From Pseudorhodoferax soli (GTDB lineage Bacteria; Pseudomonadota; Gammaproteobacteria; Burkholderiales; Burkholderiaceae_C), in the NCBI RefSeq assembly GCF_003337555.1, contig NZ_QPJK01000004.1:471320-535319 (forward strand): a stretch of DNA of 64,000 bases, read 5' to 3'. Within the stretch, counting starts at the first letter, position 1; the number at the start of each line of letters is the position of its first letter. Both the position numbers and the translations under genes were made by a program. The notes beneath the pieces are model-generated. The model saw only the letters and a list, made by a program, of their open reading frames with translations. It did not search any database and was not told the origin of the DNA. Positions 43,689 to 53,426 of the stretch are shown piece after piece.

Positions 43689-46627
43689 TTCTTGCCCCCT
43701 GCGAAATACGCCAACACACGCTGGGCTTTGCCGCGCACGCCGGGTGCGGGCGGCACGGCGGCGAACTGCGGGTAGCTCTCGTGCGGCTCCTCGGGCTCGG
43801 CAGGGCGGATGCGCACGCGCACGTCGTACCAGCCGGCCTGGCCCGTGATGGGATCGGAGTTGCTGATGGTGCCGGCAGGCGTGCCCGCACATGGCAGCTC
43901 CTCGCTGATCAGGTGGTTGAGCAAAAAGCCCTTGCGCGCCTCGTCCGATCCCGGTGCGAGCTGCCAGGCGCTGTCGGCCTTGCCGATGGCGTTCCAGGTC
44001 CACACCGTGCCGGGCTCCACGGCCTCGGTGTAGCGGGCCATGCCGCGGACCTTGCCCCACTGGCTCTCGACCCAGCACCAGCCGCCATCCACGATGCCCG
44101 CGGCCAGCGCCGTCTTCGGGTTCACGTGCAGGTAGTTGTGGCTGTGGATCTGGCGCAGCCAGGCGTTCTGCGAGTCCCAGGAGTGGTACATCGCCATGGG
44201 CCGCTGCGTCACCGCGTTGAGCGGGTAGGCCGCGAGGTCGGTGGCGGCCTCCTCCAGCGGCGCATACCAGAAGGGCAGCGGATCGAAGTAAGTGGCGATC
44301 CGCTCGCGCAGGTGCTCGGGCGGCTGGCGGCCTCCGCACTTGCCCTGGGCCGCGAGGCGGAAGCACTGCAGCGTGTCGCTGTACAGCGCCAGCTGCACCG
44401 GGTCGTTCTTCTGCCGCCAGCCCTTGTCCTTGGCGAAGTCCAGGTAGGCGCGGTTCCAGTTGCGCATGTACTGCATGCCCTCGGGCATGTGGTACTGGAA
44501 CACGCAGTTGTTCTGCGCATACATCTCCCACTGCCTGGGGTTGGGCTCGCCGCGCAGGTGGTCGGTGCCGTCCTTGCCGCGCCAGCCCATCAGGAATCCG
44601 ATGCCCGGAGCCGGCTGGAAGTTGACGACGAAATCGGGGTAGTCCTTGAACTTGGGCGCACCTTCGGCCATAGTGAAGGCCGGGAACTTGAGGCGCGAGG
44701 CCAGTTCGATCAGCACCTCCTGGAACGGCCGGCACTGGCCCGTGGGCGGCAGCACCGGCACGCGCACCGAGTCGACCGGGCCGTCGAACTCGGAGATCGG
44801 CCGGTCGAGCATGCCCATCACGTCGTGCCGCTCCAGGTAGGTGGTGTCGGGCAGCACCAGGTCGGCGAAGGCCACCGTCTCGCTCTGGAACGCATCGCAG
44901 ACCACGAGGAAGGGGATGCAGTGCTCGCCATGCTCGTCCTTGCGGTTGAGCATCTCGCGCACGGCCTGCGTGTTCATGCTGCTGTTCCAGGCCATGTTGG
45001 CCATGAAGATCATCAGCGTGTCGATGCGGTAGGGGTCGCCCTTCACCGCATTGGTGATCACGTTGTGCATGAGCCCGTGGGCCGACAGCGGGTGCTCCCA
45101 CGAGAAGGCGTGGTCGATGCGGATCGGCGAGCCATCGGGGTAGATCGCCAGTTCGTCCGGATTGGCCGGAAAGCCCAGCGGCGCCGCGTTGAGCGGCGTG
45201 TTGGGCTGGATCATGGCCGGGTCGTTGAAGGCCCGGTAGTTGGGCACGATGTGGCGCGGGTACGGCGCCTTGTGGCGGAACCCGCCCGGCCGGTCGATGG
45301 TGCCCAGCACGCTCATCAGCACCGACAGCGCGCGCACGGTCTGGAAGCCGTTGGAATGCGCCGCCAGCCCGCGCATGGCGTGGAAGGCCACGGGCCGGCC
45401 GATGGTGGTGGGGTGCTGCTTGCCCCAGGCGTCTTCCCAGGGGATGGGCAGCTCGAAGGCCTGGTGCATGGCGGTCTCGCCCATCTCGCGCGCCAGTTGG
45501 CGGATGCGCGCGGCCGGCACGCCGCAGATGGCCTCGGCCCAGTCGGGCGTGCAGTCGGCCACGCGCTCCCGGAGCAGCTGGAACGACGGCGCAACCCGTG
45601 TGCCGTCTGGCAGGGTGTAGTGGCCTTCGAGGGCCGGGTCGCAGCCGTCGGCGATGCCTTCGGGGTAGGCGTTGAGCGCACGGCCGCCGTTCTTGCACCA
45701 GATCAGCTTGTTGTGCGGGTGGCGGCCGTCGCCCGGCGGGCCGCGCGCAGGGTCGGGGTCGAAGGCGAACAGGCCGTCGCGCGCGCCGTCGTCCAGCACC
45801 ACGAGCTGCGGCGCGTTGGTGAAGCGCTTGAGGAAGTCGTGGTCGATCAGGTCGTCGGCGATCAGCACATGCAGCAGCGCCATGAACAGCGCGCCGTCTG
45901 TGCCGGGCTTGATCGGGATCCACTCGTCGGCAATCGCCGCGTAGCCCGTGCGGATGGGGTTGATGGCGATGAAGCGGCCGCCCGCGCGCTTGAACTTGCC
46001 GAGCGCCATCTTCATCGGGTTGCTGTGGTGGTCCTCGGCCGTGCCGATCATCACGAACAGCTTGGACCGTTCCAGGTCCGGCCCGCCGAACTCCCAGAAG
46101 CTGCCGCCGATGGTGTAGATCATGCCGGCCGCCATGTTGACCGAGCAGAAGCCGCCATGCGCCGCGTAGTTGGGCGTGCCGAACTGGCGTGCGAACAGGC
46201 CGGTGAGCGCCTGCATCTGGTCGCGCCCCGTGAAGAGGGCGAACTTCTTGGGGTCGGTGGCGCGGATCTTGGCGAGCCGCTCGGTCAGCAGGCCCAGGGC
46301 TTCGTCCCACGAGATCGGCTCGAACTCGCCGGCGCCGCGTTCGCTGCCCGGCTTGCGCCTGAGCGGCTGCGTGAGCCGGGCCGGCGAGTACTGCTTCATG
46401 ATGCCGGCCGAACCCTTGGCGCAGATCACGCCCTGGTTCAGCGGGTGCGCGGGGTTGCCGTCGATGTAGCGCACCTCGGGGCCGCGCTCGCCCTCGCGCA
46501 GGTGCACGCGGATGCCGCAGCGGCAGGCGCACATGTAGCAGGTGGTGGTCTTGACCGTGGTGGCGTCGGTGGGTGCGGGCGCGGCCAGCGGGTCGTGCAA
46601 AGGCTCGAGAGAGAGGAACTGGAACAC
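43685..46627 (-). CDS. soeA: Sulfite dehydrogenase molybdopterin subunit
   Basis: 980-residue molybdenum enzyme of the DMSO-reductase family. The N-terminal [4Fe-4S] ligands are C30, C33, C37 (CYMCACRC) and C69 (GVICAKGSAG); the Mo ligand is probably C161 in HGGFCSVNMAAG. It lacks a twin-arginine signal, as expected for the cytoplasmic sulfite-oxidising SoeA and unlike exported thiosulfate or polysulfide reductases. Together with SoeBC it would oxidise sulfite to sulfate with quinone as acceptor. Sulfite comes from Xsc, encoded about 43 kb away in this window. The identification rests on domain pattern, missing Tat signal and context; another Mo oxidoreductase is possible. Confidence 0.83.
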   Translation of the reverse strand: MFQFLSLEPLHDPLAAPAPTDATTVKTTTCYMCACRCGIRVHLREGERGPEVRYIDGNPAHPLNQGVICAKGSAGIMKQYSPARLTQPLRRKPGSERGAGEFEPISWDEALGLLTERLAKIRATDPKKFALFTGRDQMQALTGLFARQFGTPNYAAHGGFCSVNMAAGMIYTIGGSFWEFGGPDLERSKLFVMIGTAEDHHSNPMKMALGKFKRAGGRFIAINPIRTGYAAIADEWIPIKPGTDGALFMALLHVLIADDLIDHDFLKRFTNAPQLVVLDDGARDGLFAFDPDPARGPPGDGRHPHNKLIWCKNGGRALNAYPEGIADGCDPALEGHYTLPDGTRVAPSFQLLRERVADCTPDWAEAICGVPAARIRQLAREMGETAMHQAFELPIPWEDAWGKQHPTTIGRPVAFHAMRGLAAHSNGFQTVRALSVLMSVLGTIDRPGGFRHKAPYPRHIVPNYRAFNDPAMIQPNTPLNAAPLGFPANPDELAIYPDGSPIRIDHAFSWEHPLSAHGLMHNVITNAVKGDPYRIDTLMIFMANMAWNSSMNTQAVREMLNRKDEHGEHCIPFLVVCDAFQSETVAFADLVLPDTTYLERHDVMGMLDRPISEFDGPVDSVRVPVLPPTGQCRPFQEVLIELASRLKFPAFTMAEGAPKFKDYPDFVVNFQPAPGIGFLMGWRGKDGTDHLRGEPNPRQWEMYAQNNCVFQYHMPEGMQYMRNWNRAYLDFAKDKGWRQKNDPVQLALYSDTLQCFRLAAQGKCGGRQPPEHLRERIATYFDPLPFWYAPLEEAATDLAAYPLNAVTQRPMAMYHSWDSQNAWLRQIHSHNYLHVNPKTALAAGIVDGGWCWVESQWGKVRGMARYTEAVEPGTVWTWNAIGKADSAWQLAPGSDEARKGFLLNHLISEELPCAGTPAGTISNSDPITGQAGWYDVRVRIRPAEPEEPHESYPQFAAVPPAPGVRGKAQRVLAYFAGGKK

Positions 46628-46648
46628 AGGCGCCTCGTGGGAGTTTCG

Positions 46649-46668
46649 TTATGCGCCGATCGGCATAA
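46649..46668. promoter_or_regulatory. LysR-type operator upstream of soeABC
   Basis: TTATGC (46649-46654) and GCATAA (46663-46668) form a perfect inverted repeat with an 8-nt spacer containing the palindrome CGATCG. It lies 22-41 bp upstream of the soeA start and within the 107-bp gap to the divergent LysR gene, which is AT-rich compared with its surroundings. Confidence 0.5.
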
Positions 46669-46734
46669 GCAAATAACCGGCGGCCCATCGTATAGCCCCG
46701 TAGTCGCATCAAAAAGCCGATAATTTTTCTCACG

Positions 46735-47646
46735 ATGATCGAAAAACCTGATCAGCGCCTGCGGCTGAACCTGCGCCAGCTGGAGGTATTCGTCGCCACG
46801 GCGCACGCCGGTTCGACCCGCGGCGCGGCGGGGCGCGTGTCGCGTTCGCAGTCGGCCGCCAGCGCCGCGCTGGCCGAGCTGGAAGCCGCCCTGGGCGTGC
46901 CGCTGTTCGACCGCGTGGGCCGGCGCCTGCTGCTCAACGAGAACGGCCGCGCGCTGCTGCCGCGCGCCAGCACCGTGCTGGAACACGCCACCGAGCTGCA
47001 AACTCTGTTCGCGGGCGAGCACGCCACTCCGCTGCACGTGGCGGCCAGCTTCACCATCGGCGAATACCTGTTGCCCGGCCTGGTGGCGGAGTGGACACGC
47101 GCCCACCCGCGCAGCCGCGTGCGCCTGCGCATCGCCAACACCAGCGAGGTGATCGAGGCGGTGGCCGCCTTCACGGTGGACGTGGGCTTCATCGAGGGAC
47201 CGCAGACGCACCCCGACCTCATGGTGCGGCCCTGGCGCCAGGACGAACTCGTGATCGTGGCCGCGCCCGACCACCCGCTGGCCGCGCGCGTGGCCACCCA
47301 CCGGCAACTGGCCGACGCCACCTGGATCCTGCGCGAACCCGAGTCCGGCACGCGCCAGGCCACGGACAGCTGGCTCATGGCACACCTGGACCGGCTGGAC
47401 GTGGGCTTCGAGCTGGGCAGCACCGAGGCCATCAAGCGGCTGGTGGCGGCCGGCGCGGGGCTGGGTTGCCTGTCGCTCCAGGCGGTGGCGCAGTCCCTGG
47501 AGGAGGGCCGGCTGGTGGCGCTGCGCACGCGGCTGCCGAAGGCGGTGCGCCGGCTGGCGGTGGTGACGCACCGGCACCGAGCGCTGGGGCGGACGGCGGC
47601 AGAGTTCGTGGGCCATTGCACGACGGGCGCTGCACCAACGGTCTGA
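46735..47646 (+). CDS. LysR-family regulator, probable controller of soeABC
   Basis: 303-residue LysR protein. Helix-turn-helix in LRQLEVFVATAHAGSTRGAAGRVSRSQSAASAALAELEAALGVPLFDRVG, then a LysR substrate-binding domain with SFTIGEYLLPGLVAEWTRAHP as in CysL/CbbR-like members. CysL-type regulators govern sulfite reductase genes in Bacillus, which makes a role in sulfite oxidation plausible here. Divergent from soeA with a dyad site between. A GATAAT hexamer lies 10 nt before the start codon, so the leader may be very short. Confidence 0.88.
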   Translation: MIEKPDQRLRLNLRQLEVFVATAHAGSTRGAAGRVSRSQSAASAALAELEAALGVPLFDRVGRRLLLNENGRALLPRASTVLEHATELQTLFAGEHATPLHVAASFTIGEYLLPGLVAEWTRAHPRSRVRLRIANTSEVIEAVAAFTVDVGFIEGPQTHPDLMVRPWRQDELVIVAAPDHPLAARVATHRQLADATWILREPESGTRQATDSWLMAHLDRLDVGFELGSTEAIKRLVAAGAGLGCLSLQAVAQSLEEGRLVALRTRLPKAVRRLAVVTHRHRALGRTAAEFVGHCTTGAAPTV

Positions 47647-47775
47647 ACACCTGGCGGCACGACCGTCTGGCGCACAAACGGCGACCAGTCGTCGACTGTG
47701 CACACCTGGATTGGGGTGCATCCGAGGCAGCCGCGGGATACTGCTCTGCGGCCACGCGACCGTTTGAGGATGCCC

Positions 47776-50742
47776 ATGAACGTACTGGAGCCAGCGATCT
47801 ACCTGGTCACGGGTTTCTGTGCCTACGGCGCGCTGAACCACGTGGCGGACAACAACCTGCCGCGCCTGCGCCAGGCGCAATGGCTGCTGGCGGCACTGTG
47901 CGTGTGCATCGCATCGGGCAACCTGCTGTACATCGGCATGGTCGGCAGCACCGAGCTGCCAGCCTTCATCGCGCTGGCGCGGCTGAACCTGGCCACGGTG
48001 GCCATGCTGTACCTGTGCGTGCTGTGGTTCATCGCGCTTTACACCGACGTGCGCCCGCATTGGGTGCTGTGGCCGCTGACGGTGGTGTTTGTGGGGATGT
48101 GGTGCCTGAACTGGTTCGCACCGTACACGGCGTTTTTCGCCGAGCCACCCGTGCTGGAGCGCATTGCACTGCCCTGGGGTGGTGGAGTGACGCTGGCGGT
48201 TGGCCCCACGCACCCAGGTGCCCAGGTGTTCATGCTGGCCCTCGTGGTGCTGATCGGCTACGGCGCCTGCGCGCTGCGCACCATGCAGCGGCGGCCCGGC
48301 GCCGGCTGGGTCGGTCTGGGTCTGGCGCTGCTCGTGTTCAGCACCGTGGTGGCCCTCGTCTCGCGCCTGCGGCTATGGGACGTGCCGCCCGTGGGCAGCG
48401 TGGTCCTGCCCTTCATGCTGGTGGCCTTCAGCCGGGCGCTGCAGTCCGAGGCGCGGAGCCTGCTGGCGCTGAACCAGATGCTGATCGACCAGTTGCCGGC
48501 CAATGTCTATGCGCGCGACCTGGCCGGTCGCTTCACGTTTGTCAACAAGGCCTACGCCCGCACCCATGGCGTCGCCGCGGCCGACATCCAGGGCCGAACG
48601 CCGGAAGCGGTCTGGCCCGACGGCTTCGGCAGCCGCCTGCTGCAATACGACCAGGAGGTGCTGGCGGCCCGCGCATTGGTGGAGAGCGAGGAGCACCGCA
48701 GCGTCGACGGGCAGGAGCACACCTTCCTGTCGCGGCGCTTCCCGATCCGCCTGCCCGATGGCGCCATCGCGGGCGTGGCCGGCATCTCCTCGGACATCAC
48801 CGAGCGCAAGGCCATGGAACAGGCACTGCGCGCGCTGTCGGCCGGTCTGGAACGCCAGGTCGACGCGCGCACCCAGGCCCTGCGCGAGCAGGCCGTGGCG
48901 CTGACCGAGGCCAAGGAGCGTGCCGAGGACGCCGCGGCCAGCAAGGGCCGCTTCCTGGCCACCATGAGCCACGAGATCCGCACGCCGATCAACGCCATCA
49001 TGGGCATGGGCTACCTGGCGCTGAAGTCCGCCGCCGACGCGCGCCAGCGCGACCAGTTGTGCAAGATCCAGGGCGCGGCGGAGCACCTGCTGGGCATCCT
49101 GAACGACATCCTCGACTTCTCCAAGATCGAGGCGGGCCGGGTGGACATCGAGTGCACCGACTTCGCCCTCGACCAGGTGCTGCTGAACCTGCGCACCGTG
49201 GTGGCCGGGAAGGCCGATGCCAAGCACCTCGCGTTCACCGTCACCACCGCAGCGGACGTGCCGCCGCACCTGCGCGGCGATCCGCTGCGGGTGGGCCAGG
49301 TGCTGATCAACTACGCCACCAACGCCATCAAGTTCACCGAACGCGGCGCGGTGGCGGTCCAGGTGGGCGTGGACGCGCTGGACGCAGGCGGCGTGCTGCT
49401 GCGCTTCGCGGTGCGCGACACCGGCATCGGGCTGACGCCCGAGCAGATCGGGCGGCTGTTCCAGAGCTTCTCGCAGGCCGACCAGTCGACTACACGCCGC
49501 TTCGGCGGCACCGGGCTGGGCCTGGCCATCTGCAAGAACCTGGTGGAGCTGATGGGCGGCCAGGTCGGCGTCGACAGCACGCCGGGCCAGGGCTCGACGT
49601 TCTGGTTCACCGTGCGGCTGCAGCTCGGCACCGCAGGGGCGGCGGCGGGCGCGCCGCCGGCGGTCGATCCGGCCCGGCTCGCCACCTTGCGCGGCTTCCA
49701 TGTGCTGCTGGCAGAGGACAACCTGCTGAACCAGGAGATCGCCAGCGAACTGCTGGCCGAGGTCGGCATCACGGTGGACGTGGCGTGCAATGGCCAGGAG
49801 GCGCTGGACCTGGCCACCACGCGGCCCTACGCGCTGGTGCTGATGGACATGCAGATGCCCGGCATGGACGGCATCGAGGCGACCCGGCAGATCCGCCGCA
49901 GGCTGACGGCCGCGCAGCTTCCCATCGTCGCCATGACCGCCAACGCGATGGCGGTCGACCGGGAACGCTGCCTGGCCGCCGGCATGGACGACTTCCTGTC
50001 CAAGCCGATCGATCTGCAGGCGCTGTGGCAGTGCCTGCTGCGCTGGCTGGCTGGGCCACAACCGGCAGCGGTGGCCCCGATGGCGGCAGTGGCCTCGGCG
50101 GCCGCCGTGGCGCAGCCCGCGCTGCCGGTTGCACCCGCGCCACCGATCACGGCCTTCGCGTTACCAATCGACGGCCTGGATGCGCAGCGCGGCCTGCGGC
50201 AGCTGGGCGGACGCGAGGCCCTGTACCTGCGCATGCTGCGCAGCTTCGCGGGCAGCCAGGCCGACGCGGTGGCGCGCATGCAACAAGCCCTGCAGCGGCA
50301 GGACGGTGCCGAAGCCAGGCGCGTCGCGCACACGCTGCGCGGCCTGGCCGCCGGCATCGGCGCCGGCCCGCTGGCCCGGCTCGTCGGCGAACTGGAGCAC
50401 GGCATCGCCGCCGGCAGGCCGGCAACGGACCTGGCGCCGCAGCTGGACGCCGCCGAGCGCCTGTTGCAGCCGCTCGTGCGGGGGCTCTCCGAGGCCTTGC
50501 CTGCGGAGGCCGAGGTCGAGACCAAGGTCACGGCTGCGGCACTGCGCAGCCCGGTCGACGCTGGCAGCGCCAGGCTCATCGCCCTGTTGCGCGACAGCGA
50601 CCCTGGTGTGCTCGACTACTTCGCACAGCACCGCAGCACGCTCGAAGCCGAGCTCGGGACGGAGACCGCGGCGCTGGGCCGCCACATCGCCGACTACCGC
50701 TTCGACGAAGCACTGGCGCTGCTGGGCGTGGCGCAGAGCTGA
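47776..50742 (+). CDS. Hybrid histidine kinase (7TM, PAS, HisKA, HATPase, REC, Hpt)
   Basis: 988-residue multi-domain sensor. About seven membrane helices occupy 1-225, then a PAS domain ([27 protein letters not shown] region) with a PAC end ([14 protein letters not shown]), a coiled coil, HisKA with H399 ([14 protein letters not shown]), HATPase (N-box [28 protein letters not shown]), a receiver domain with D691 ([13 protein letters not shown]), and a C-terminal Hpt domain with H852 ([13 protein letters not shown]). A complete phosphorelay in one protein, but no obvious output regulator nearby. GAGG upstream supports ATG 47776. The input signal is unknown. Confidence 0.9.
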   Translation: MNVLEPAIYLVTGFCAYGALNHVADNNLPRLRQAQWLLAALCVCIASGNLLYIGMVGSTELPAFIALARLNLATVAMLYLCVLWFIALYTDVRPHWVLWPLTVVFVGMWCLNWFAPYTAFFAEPPVLERIALPWGGGVTLAVGPTHPGAQVFMLALVVLIGYGACALRTMQRRPGAGWVGLGLALLVFSTVVALVSRLRLWDVPPVGSVVLPFMLVAFSRALQSEARSLLALNQMLIDQLPANVYARDLAGRFTFVNKAYARTHGVAAADIQGRTPEAVWPDGFGSRLLQYDQEVLAARALVESEEHRSVDGQEHTFLSRRFPIRLPDGAIAGVAGISSDITERKAMEQALRALSAGLERQVDARTQALREQAVALTEAKERAEDAAASKGRFLATMSHEIRTPINAIMGMGYLALKSAADARQRDQLCKIQGAAEHLLGILNDILDFSKIEAGRVDIECTDFALDQVLLNLRTVVAGKADAKHLAFTVTTAADVPPHLRGDPLRVGQVLINYATNAIKFTERGAVAVQVGVDALDAGGVLLRFAVRDTGIGLTPEQIGRLFQSFSQADQSTTRRFGGTGLGLAICKNLVELMGGQVGVDSTPGQGSTFWFTVRLQLGTAGAAAGAPPAVDPARLATLRGFHVLLAEDNLLNQEIASELLAEVGITVDVACNGQEALDLATTRPYALVLMDMQMPGMDGIEATRQIRRRLTAAQLPIVAMTANAMAVDRERCLAAGMDDFLSKPIDLQALWQCLLRWLAGPQPAAVAPMAAVASAAAVAQPALPVAPAPPITAFALPIDGLDAQRGLRQLGGREALYLRMLRSFAGSQADAVARMQQALQRQDGAEARRVAHTLRGLAAGIGAGPLARLVGELEHGIAAGRPATDLAPQLDAAERLLQPLVRGLSEALPAEAEVETKVTAAALRSPVDAGSARLIALLRDSDPGVLDYFAQHRSTLEAELGTETAALGRHIADYRFDEALALLGVAQS

Positions 50743-50766
50743 ACTGCGCCGCCGGCCCCACGCGCA

Positions 50767-51900
50767 TCAGCCAGCGTCAGGCGCAGCCAGGAACGCGTCG
50801 CCCGGCGTCAACGGCGCATGCCGGTAGCTGGCCGGCGTGCGGCTCAGCTTCACCGGTGCGCCCACGCCGCGGTAGCCGCCTTCCAGTTCAACCACCATGC
50901 CCCGGTGCGCGGTGTGCGGGTGCGTCAGCGCGGCGTCCACAGCCAGCACGGGCGCGGCCGGCACGCCGGCGGCCATCAGGTCGTCGACCAGCTGGCGACC
51001 GTCGAACTTCGCCAGCGCGGCCTCCAGCAGCGGCTTGAGCGCATCGCGGTGCACCGAGCGGCCGCCGGCCTCGCGGTAGTCCGCGTGCGCGGCAAGTTCG
51101 GGCACGCCGATGACGCGGCACAGGGCGGCGAACTGGCGGTCGTTGCCCACCGCCAGGAACACCGGGTCGGTGGCCGTGCGCACGGTGTCGTAGGGGTAGA
51201 TGTTGGGATGGGCGTTGCCGGTGCGACCCGGCACGCGGCCGTCCATGAACCAGTTGGCTGCATGCGGGTGCAGCAGCGAGATGCCGGCGTCGTACAGCGC
51301 GGCCTCGACGAGCTGGCCCTGGCCGCTCTTGTGCCGCTCCTGCAGCGCCAGCAGCACGCCGATCACCGCGTTCAGGCCGGTGACCATGTCGACCACGGGC
51401 AGGCCCACGCGCAGCGGCTCGCCACCGGCCTCGCCGTTCACGCTCATGAGACCGGTCATGGCCTGCACGGCGGCGTCGTAGCCCGGCAGCGCGCCGAGCG
51501 GGCCGTCGGCACCGAAGCCCGAGACGCGGCACCAGATCAGGCGCGGAAAGCGCTCGGACAGCTGCGCGTAGCCGATGCCCCAGCGCTCCATGGTGCCGGT
51601 CTTGAAGTTCTCGACCAGCACGTCGGCCTGCCCCACCAGCGCCAGCAGCTTGTCGCGCTCGGCCGGGTCGCTCAGGTCCAGGTGCTGCACGCGCTTGTTG
51701 CGGTTCAGCCCGTGGTAGTACGAGGCCACCCCGTCCTTGAACGGCGGCCCCCAGGTGCGGGTGTCGTCGCCGCCAGGTGGCTCGACCTTGAGCACGTCGG
51801 CGCCGTGGTCGCCGAGGATCTGGCCGCAGTAGGGGCCGCCGAGGATGCGCGAGAGGTCGAGCACGCGGATGCCCGCCAGGGCGCCGGGGGCAGTGGTCAT
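50767..51900 (-). CDS. CaiB/BaiF (family III) CoA-transferase
   Basis: 377-residue family III CoA-transferase that moves CoA between carboxylic acids. It opens with LAGIRVLDLSRILGGPYCGQILGDHGADVLKVEPPGGDDTR; the catalytic Asp is D142 in GYDAAVQAMTG. Last gene of an operon with a hotdog thioesterase, a Bug receptor and an acyl-CoA dehydrogenase, so it probably activates the carboxylate that the receptor brings in. The specific acid is unknown. Confidence 0.9.
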   Translation of the reverse strand: MTTAPGALAGIRVLDLSRILGGPYCGQILGDHGADVLKVEPPGGDDTRTWGPPFKDGVASYYHGLNRNKRVQHLDLSDPAERDKLLALVGQADVLVENFKTGTMERWGIGYAQLSERFPRLIWCRVSGFGADGPLGALPGYDAAVQAMTGLMSVNGEAGGEPLRVGLPVVDMVTGLNAVIGVLLALQERHKSGQGQLVEAALYDAGISLLHPHAANWFMDGRVPGRTGNAHPNIYPYDTVRTATDPVFLAVGNDRQFAALCRVIGVPELAAHADYREAGGRSVHRDALKPLLEAALAKFDGRQLVDDLMAAGVPAAPVLAVDAALTHPHTAHRGMVVELEGGYRGVGAPVKLSRTPASYRHAPLTPGDAFLAAPDAG

Positions 51901-51910
51901 GGGAAGTCTC

Positions 51911-52336
51911 CTAGTCCTTGGACGGTGTGCGCTCCACCAGCTTGAAGGTGCCGGTCGCCAGCGTGAGCAGGTTGCCGTCGGCGTCGTGCGCCTCGCCGCG
52001 CACGAAGCACAGCGATTTGCCGCGCCGCTCGCAGCGGGCCGTGGCGGTCACGTCGCCGCGGGTGCCGGCGACATAGTGCAGCGCCATGTCCACCGTGATG
52101 ACGCCGTAGCGCGCGGGGTCGTGCGCACGCGCGGCGCACGAGAGCACGCTGTCCATCAGCACCGCGTAGGCGCCGCCGTGCACGTCGCCGCGGCTGTTGG
52201 CGTGTTGCGGGTTGGCCGGCATCAGCACGCGGGCCTCGTCGCCTTCGATGTGCAGGCCGCGCAGGCCGAAGGCCTGGACCATGGGCATGCGCAGGCTGAA
52301 CAGGGTGTCGGGGGCTTCGTTGTCGAAAGAAGGCAT
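51911..52336 (-). CDS. PaaI-type hotdog-fold thioesterase
   Basis: 141-residue acyl-CoA thioesterase of the PaaI/4HBT family. The active-site stretch NSRGDVHGGAYAVLMDSVLSCAARA holds the conserved HGG motif and catalytic Asp; the core strand ITVDMALHYVAGTRGDVTATARC follows. It lies 10 bp upstream of the CoA-transferase gene and would release or proofread acyl-CoA in the same pathway. Confidence 0.87.
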   Translation of the reverse strand: MPSFDNEAPDTLFSLRMPMVQAFGLRGLHIEGDEARVLMPANPQHANSRGDVHGGAYAVLMDSVLSCAARAHDPARYGVITVDMALHYVAGTRGDVTATARCERRGKSLCFVRGEAHDADGNLLTLATGTFKLVERTPSKD

Positions 52337-52387
52337 GGCAAACGTCGGGTTGGGTCGAAAACGCCCGAGGTTACTGGACGGTTGCCA

Positions 52388-53356
52388 TCAGTCGAGTTGC
52401 GCACCGGACTGCTTGACCACCGCCGCCCAGGCGGTCTTCTGCGCGGCGATGAACTTGGCCAGCTGCGCGGGCGCATGGTCGGGCGCGCTCTCCAGCCCCT
52501 GGGTGGCGAACAGCTCCTTGACCTTGGGGCTGGCCAGCACCTCCACGAACGCCTTGTTGAGCTTGGCAACGCGCTCGGCCGGCGTGCCGGCGGGCGCCAC
52601 GATGCCGAAGAACACGCTCACGTCGTAGCCGGGCACGCCTTGCTCGGCAATCGTTGGCAGGTCGGGCAGCGCCTGCGAGCGCTGTGCCGTGGCGATGCCC
52701 AGCGCGCGCAGCTTGCCGGCCTTCACATAGGGCAGTGCGGTCAGCACGTCGGTGAAGCTCATGCTGACCTGGCCGCCCAGCAGGTCGTTCAGCGCGGGGC
52801 CGGTGCCCTTGTAAGGAATGTGCTGGATGTCGGTGCCGGCCTTCTCGTTGAACAGCACACCGGCCAGGTGCGAGGACGCGCCGTTGCCCGACGAGGCATA
52901 GCTGAGCTTGGCCGGGTTGGCCTTGGCGTAGGCGATCAGCTCCTTCACGTTCTGCGCCGGCACGTTGGGGTTGACCACCAGGATGTTGGGCAGGTGGCCG
53001 ACCTGGATCACCGGCGCGAAGCTCTTGACCGGGTCGTAGCCGCTCTTGCGGTACAGGCTGACGTTGATCGCGAGCGGGCCCGAGGTGCCGAACAGCAGCG
53101 TCTGCCCGTCGGCCGCGGCGCGCGCCACGTACTCGGCGCCGATGTTGCCGCCCGCGCCGGCGCGGTTCTCCACGATCACGGGCTGGCCCAGCTTGTCCTT
53201 CATCTCGGCGGCCAGTGTGCGCGCCATGGCATCGGTCGGCCCGCCGGGCGGGAAGGGCACGACCAGCATGACGGGCTTGTCGGGGAAGGTTTCGGCCTGG
53301 GCCATGGGCGCGATGGCCAGCAGCGCGGCGGACAGCAGGGTGGCGAGGATGCGCAT
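52388..53356 (-). CDS. Bug/TctC-type periplasmic solute receptor
   Basis: 322-residue exported receptor. Signal peptide 1-21 (LATLLSAALLAIAPMAQA), then ETFPDKPVMLVVPFPPGGPTDAMARTLAAEMKDKLGQPVIVENRAGAGGNIGAEYVA. Other family landmarks are HIPYKGTGPALNDLLGGQVSMSF and SQALPDLPTIAEQGVPGYD. It sits between the acyl-CoA dehydrogenase and thioesterase genes on the same strand, so its ligand is likely the carboxylate metabolised by these enzymes. No TctAB genes nearby. Confidence 0.9.
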   Translation of the reverse strand: MRILATLLSAALLAIAPMAQAETFPDKPVMLVVPFPPGGPTDAMARTLAAEMKDKLGQPVIVENRAGAGGNIGAEYVARAAADGQTLLFGTSGPLAINVSLYRKSGYDPVKSFAPVIQVGHLPNILVVNPNVPAQNVKELIAYAKANPAKLSYASSGNGASSHLAGVLFNEKAGTDIQHIPYKGTGPALNDLLGGQVSMSFTDVLTALPYVKAGKLRALGIATAQRSQALPDLPTIAEQGVPGYDVSVFFGIVAPAGTPAERVAKLNKAFVEVLASPKVKELFATQGLESAPDHAPAQLAKFIAAQKTAWAAVVKQSGAQLD

Positions 53357-53426
53357 GGTTGTCTCCTTGGGGGCAGTGCGGCGGCCGGCCGCCGGATGCG
53401 GCGGGCGGGCGCGGGGATCGAAAAGC

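Noticed and set aside
42936-46733. 1265-codon frame that ends as soeB
   Set aside because: The upstream part is antiphase to soeA; soeB starts at 43688. It is not a fusion protein.
47091-51038. 1315-codon plus-strand frame across lysR and the hybrid kinase
   Set aside because: Arg/Gly-rich shadow; the kinase frame shows all expected domains.
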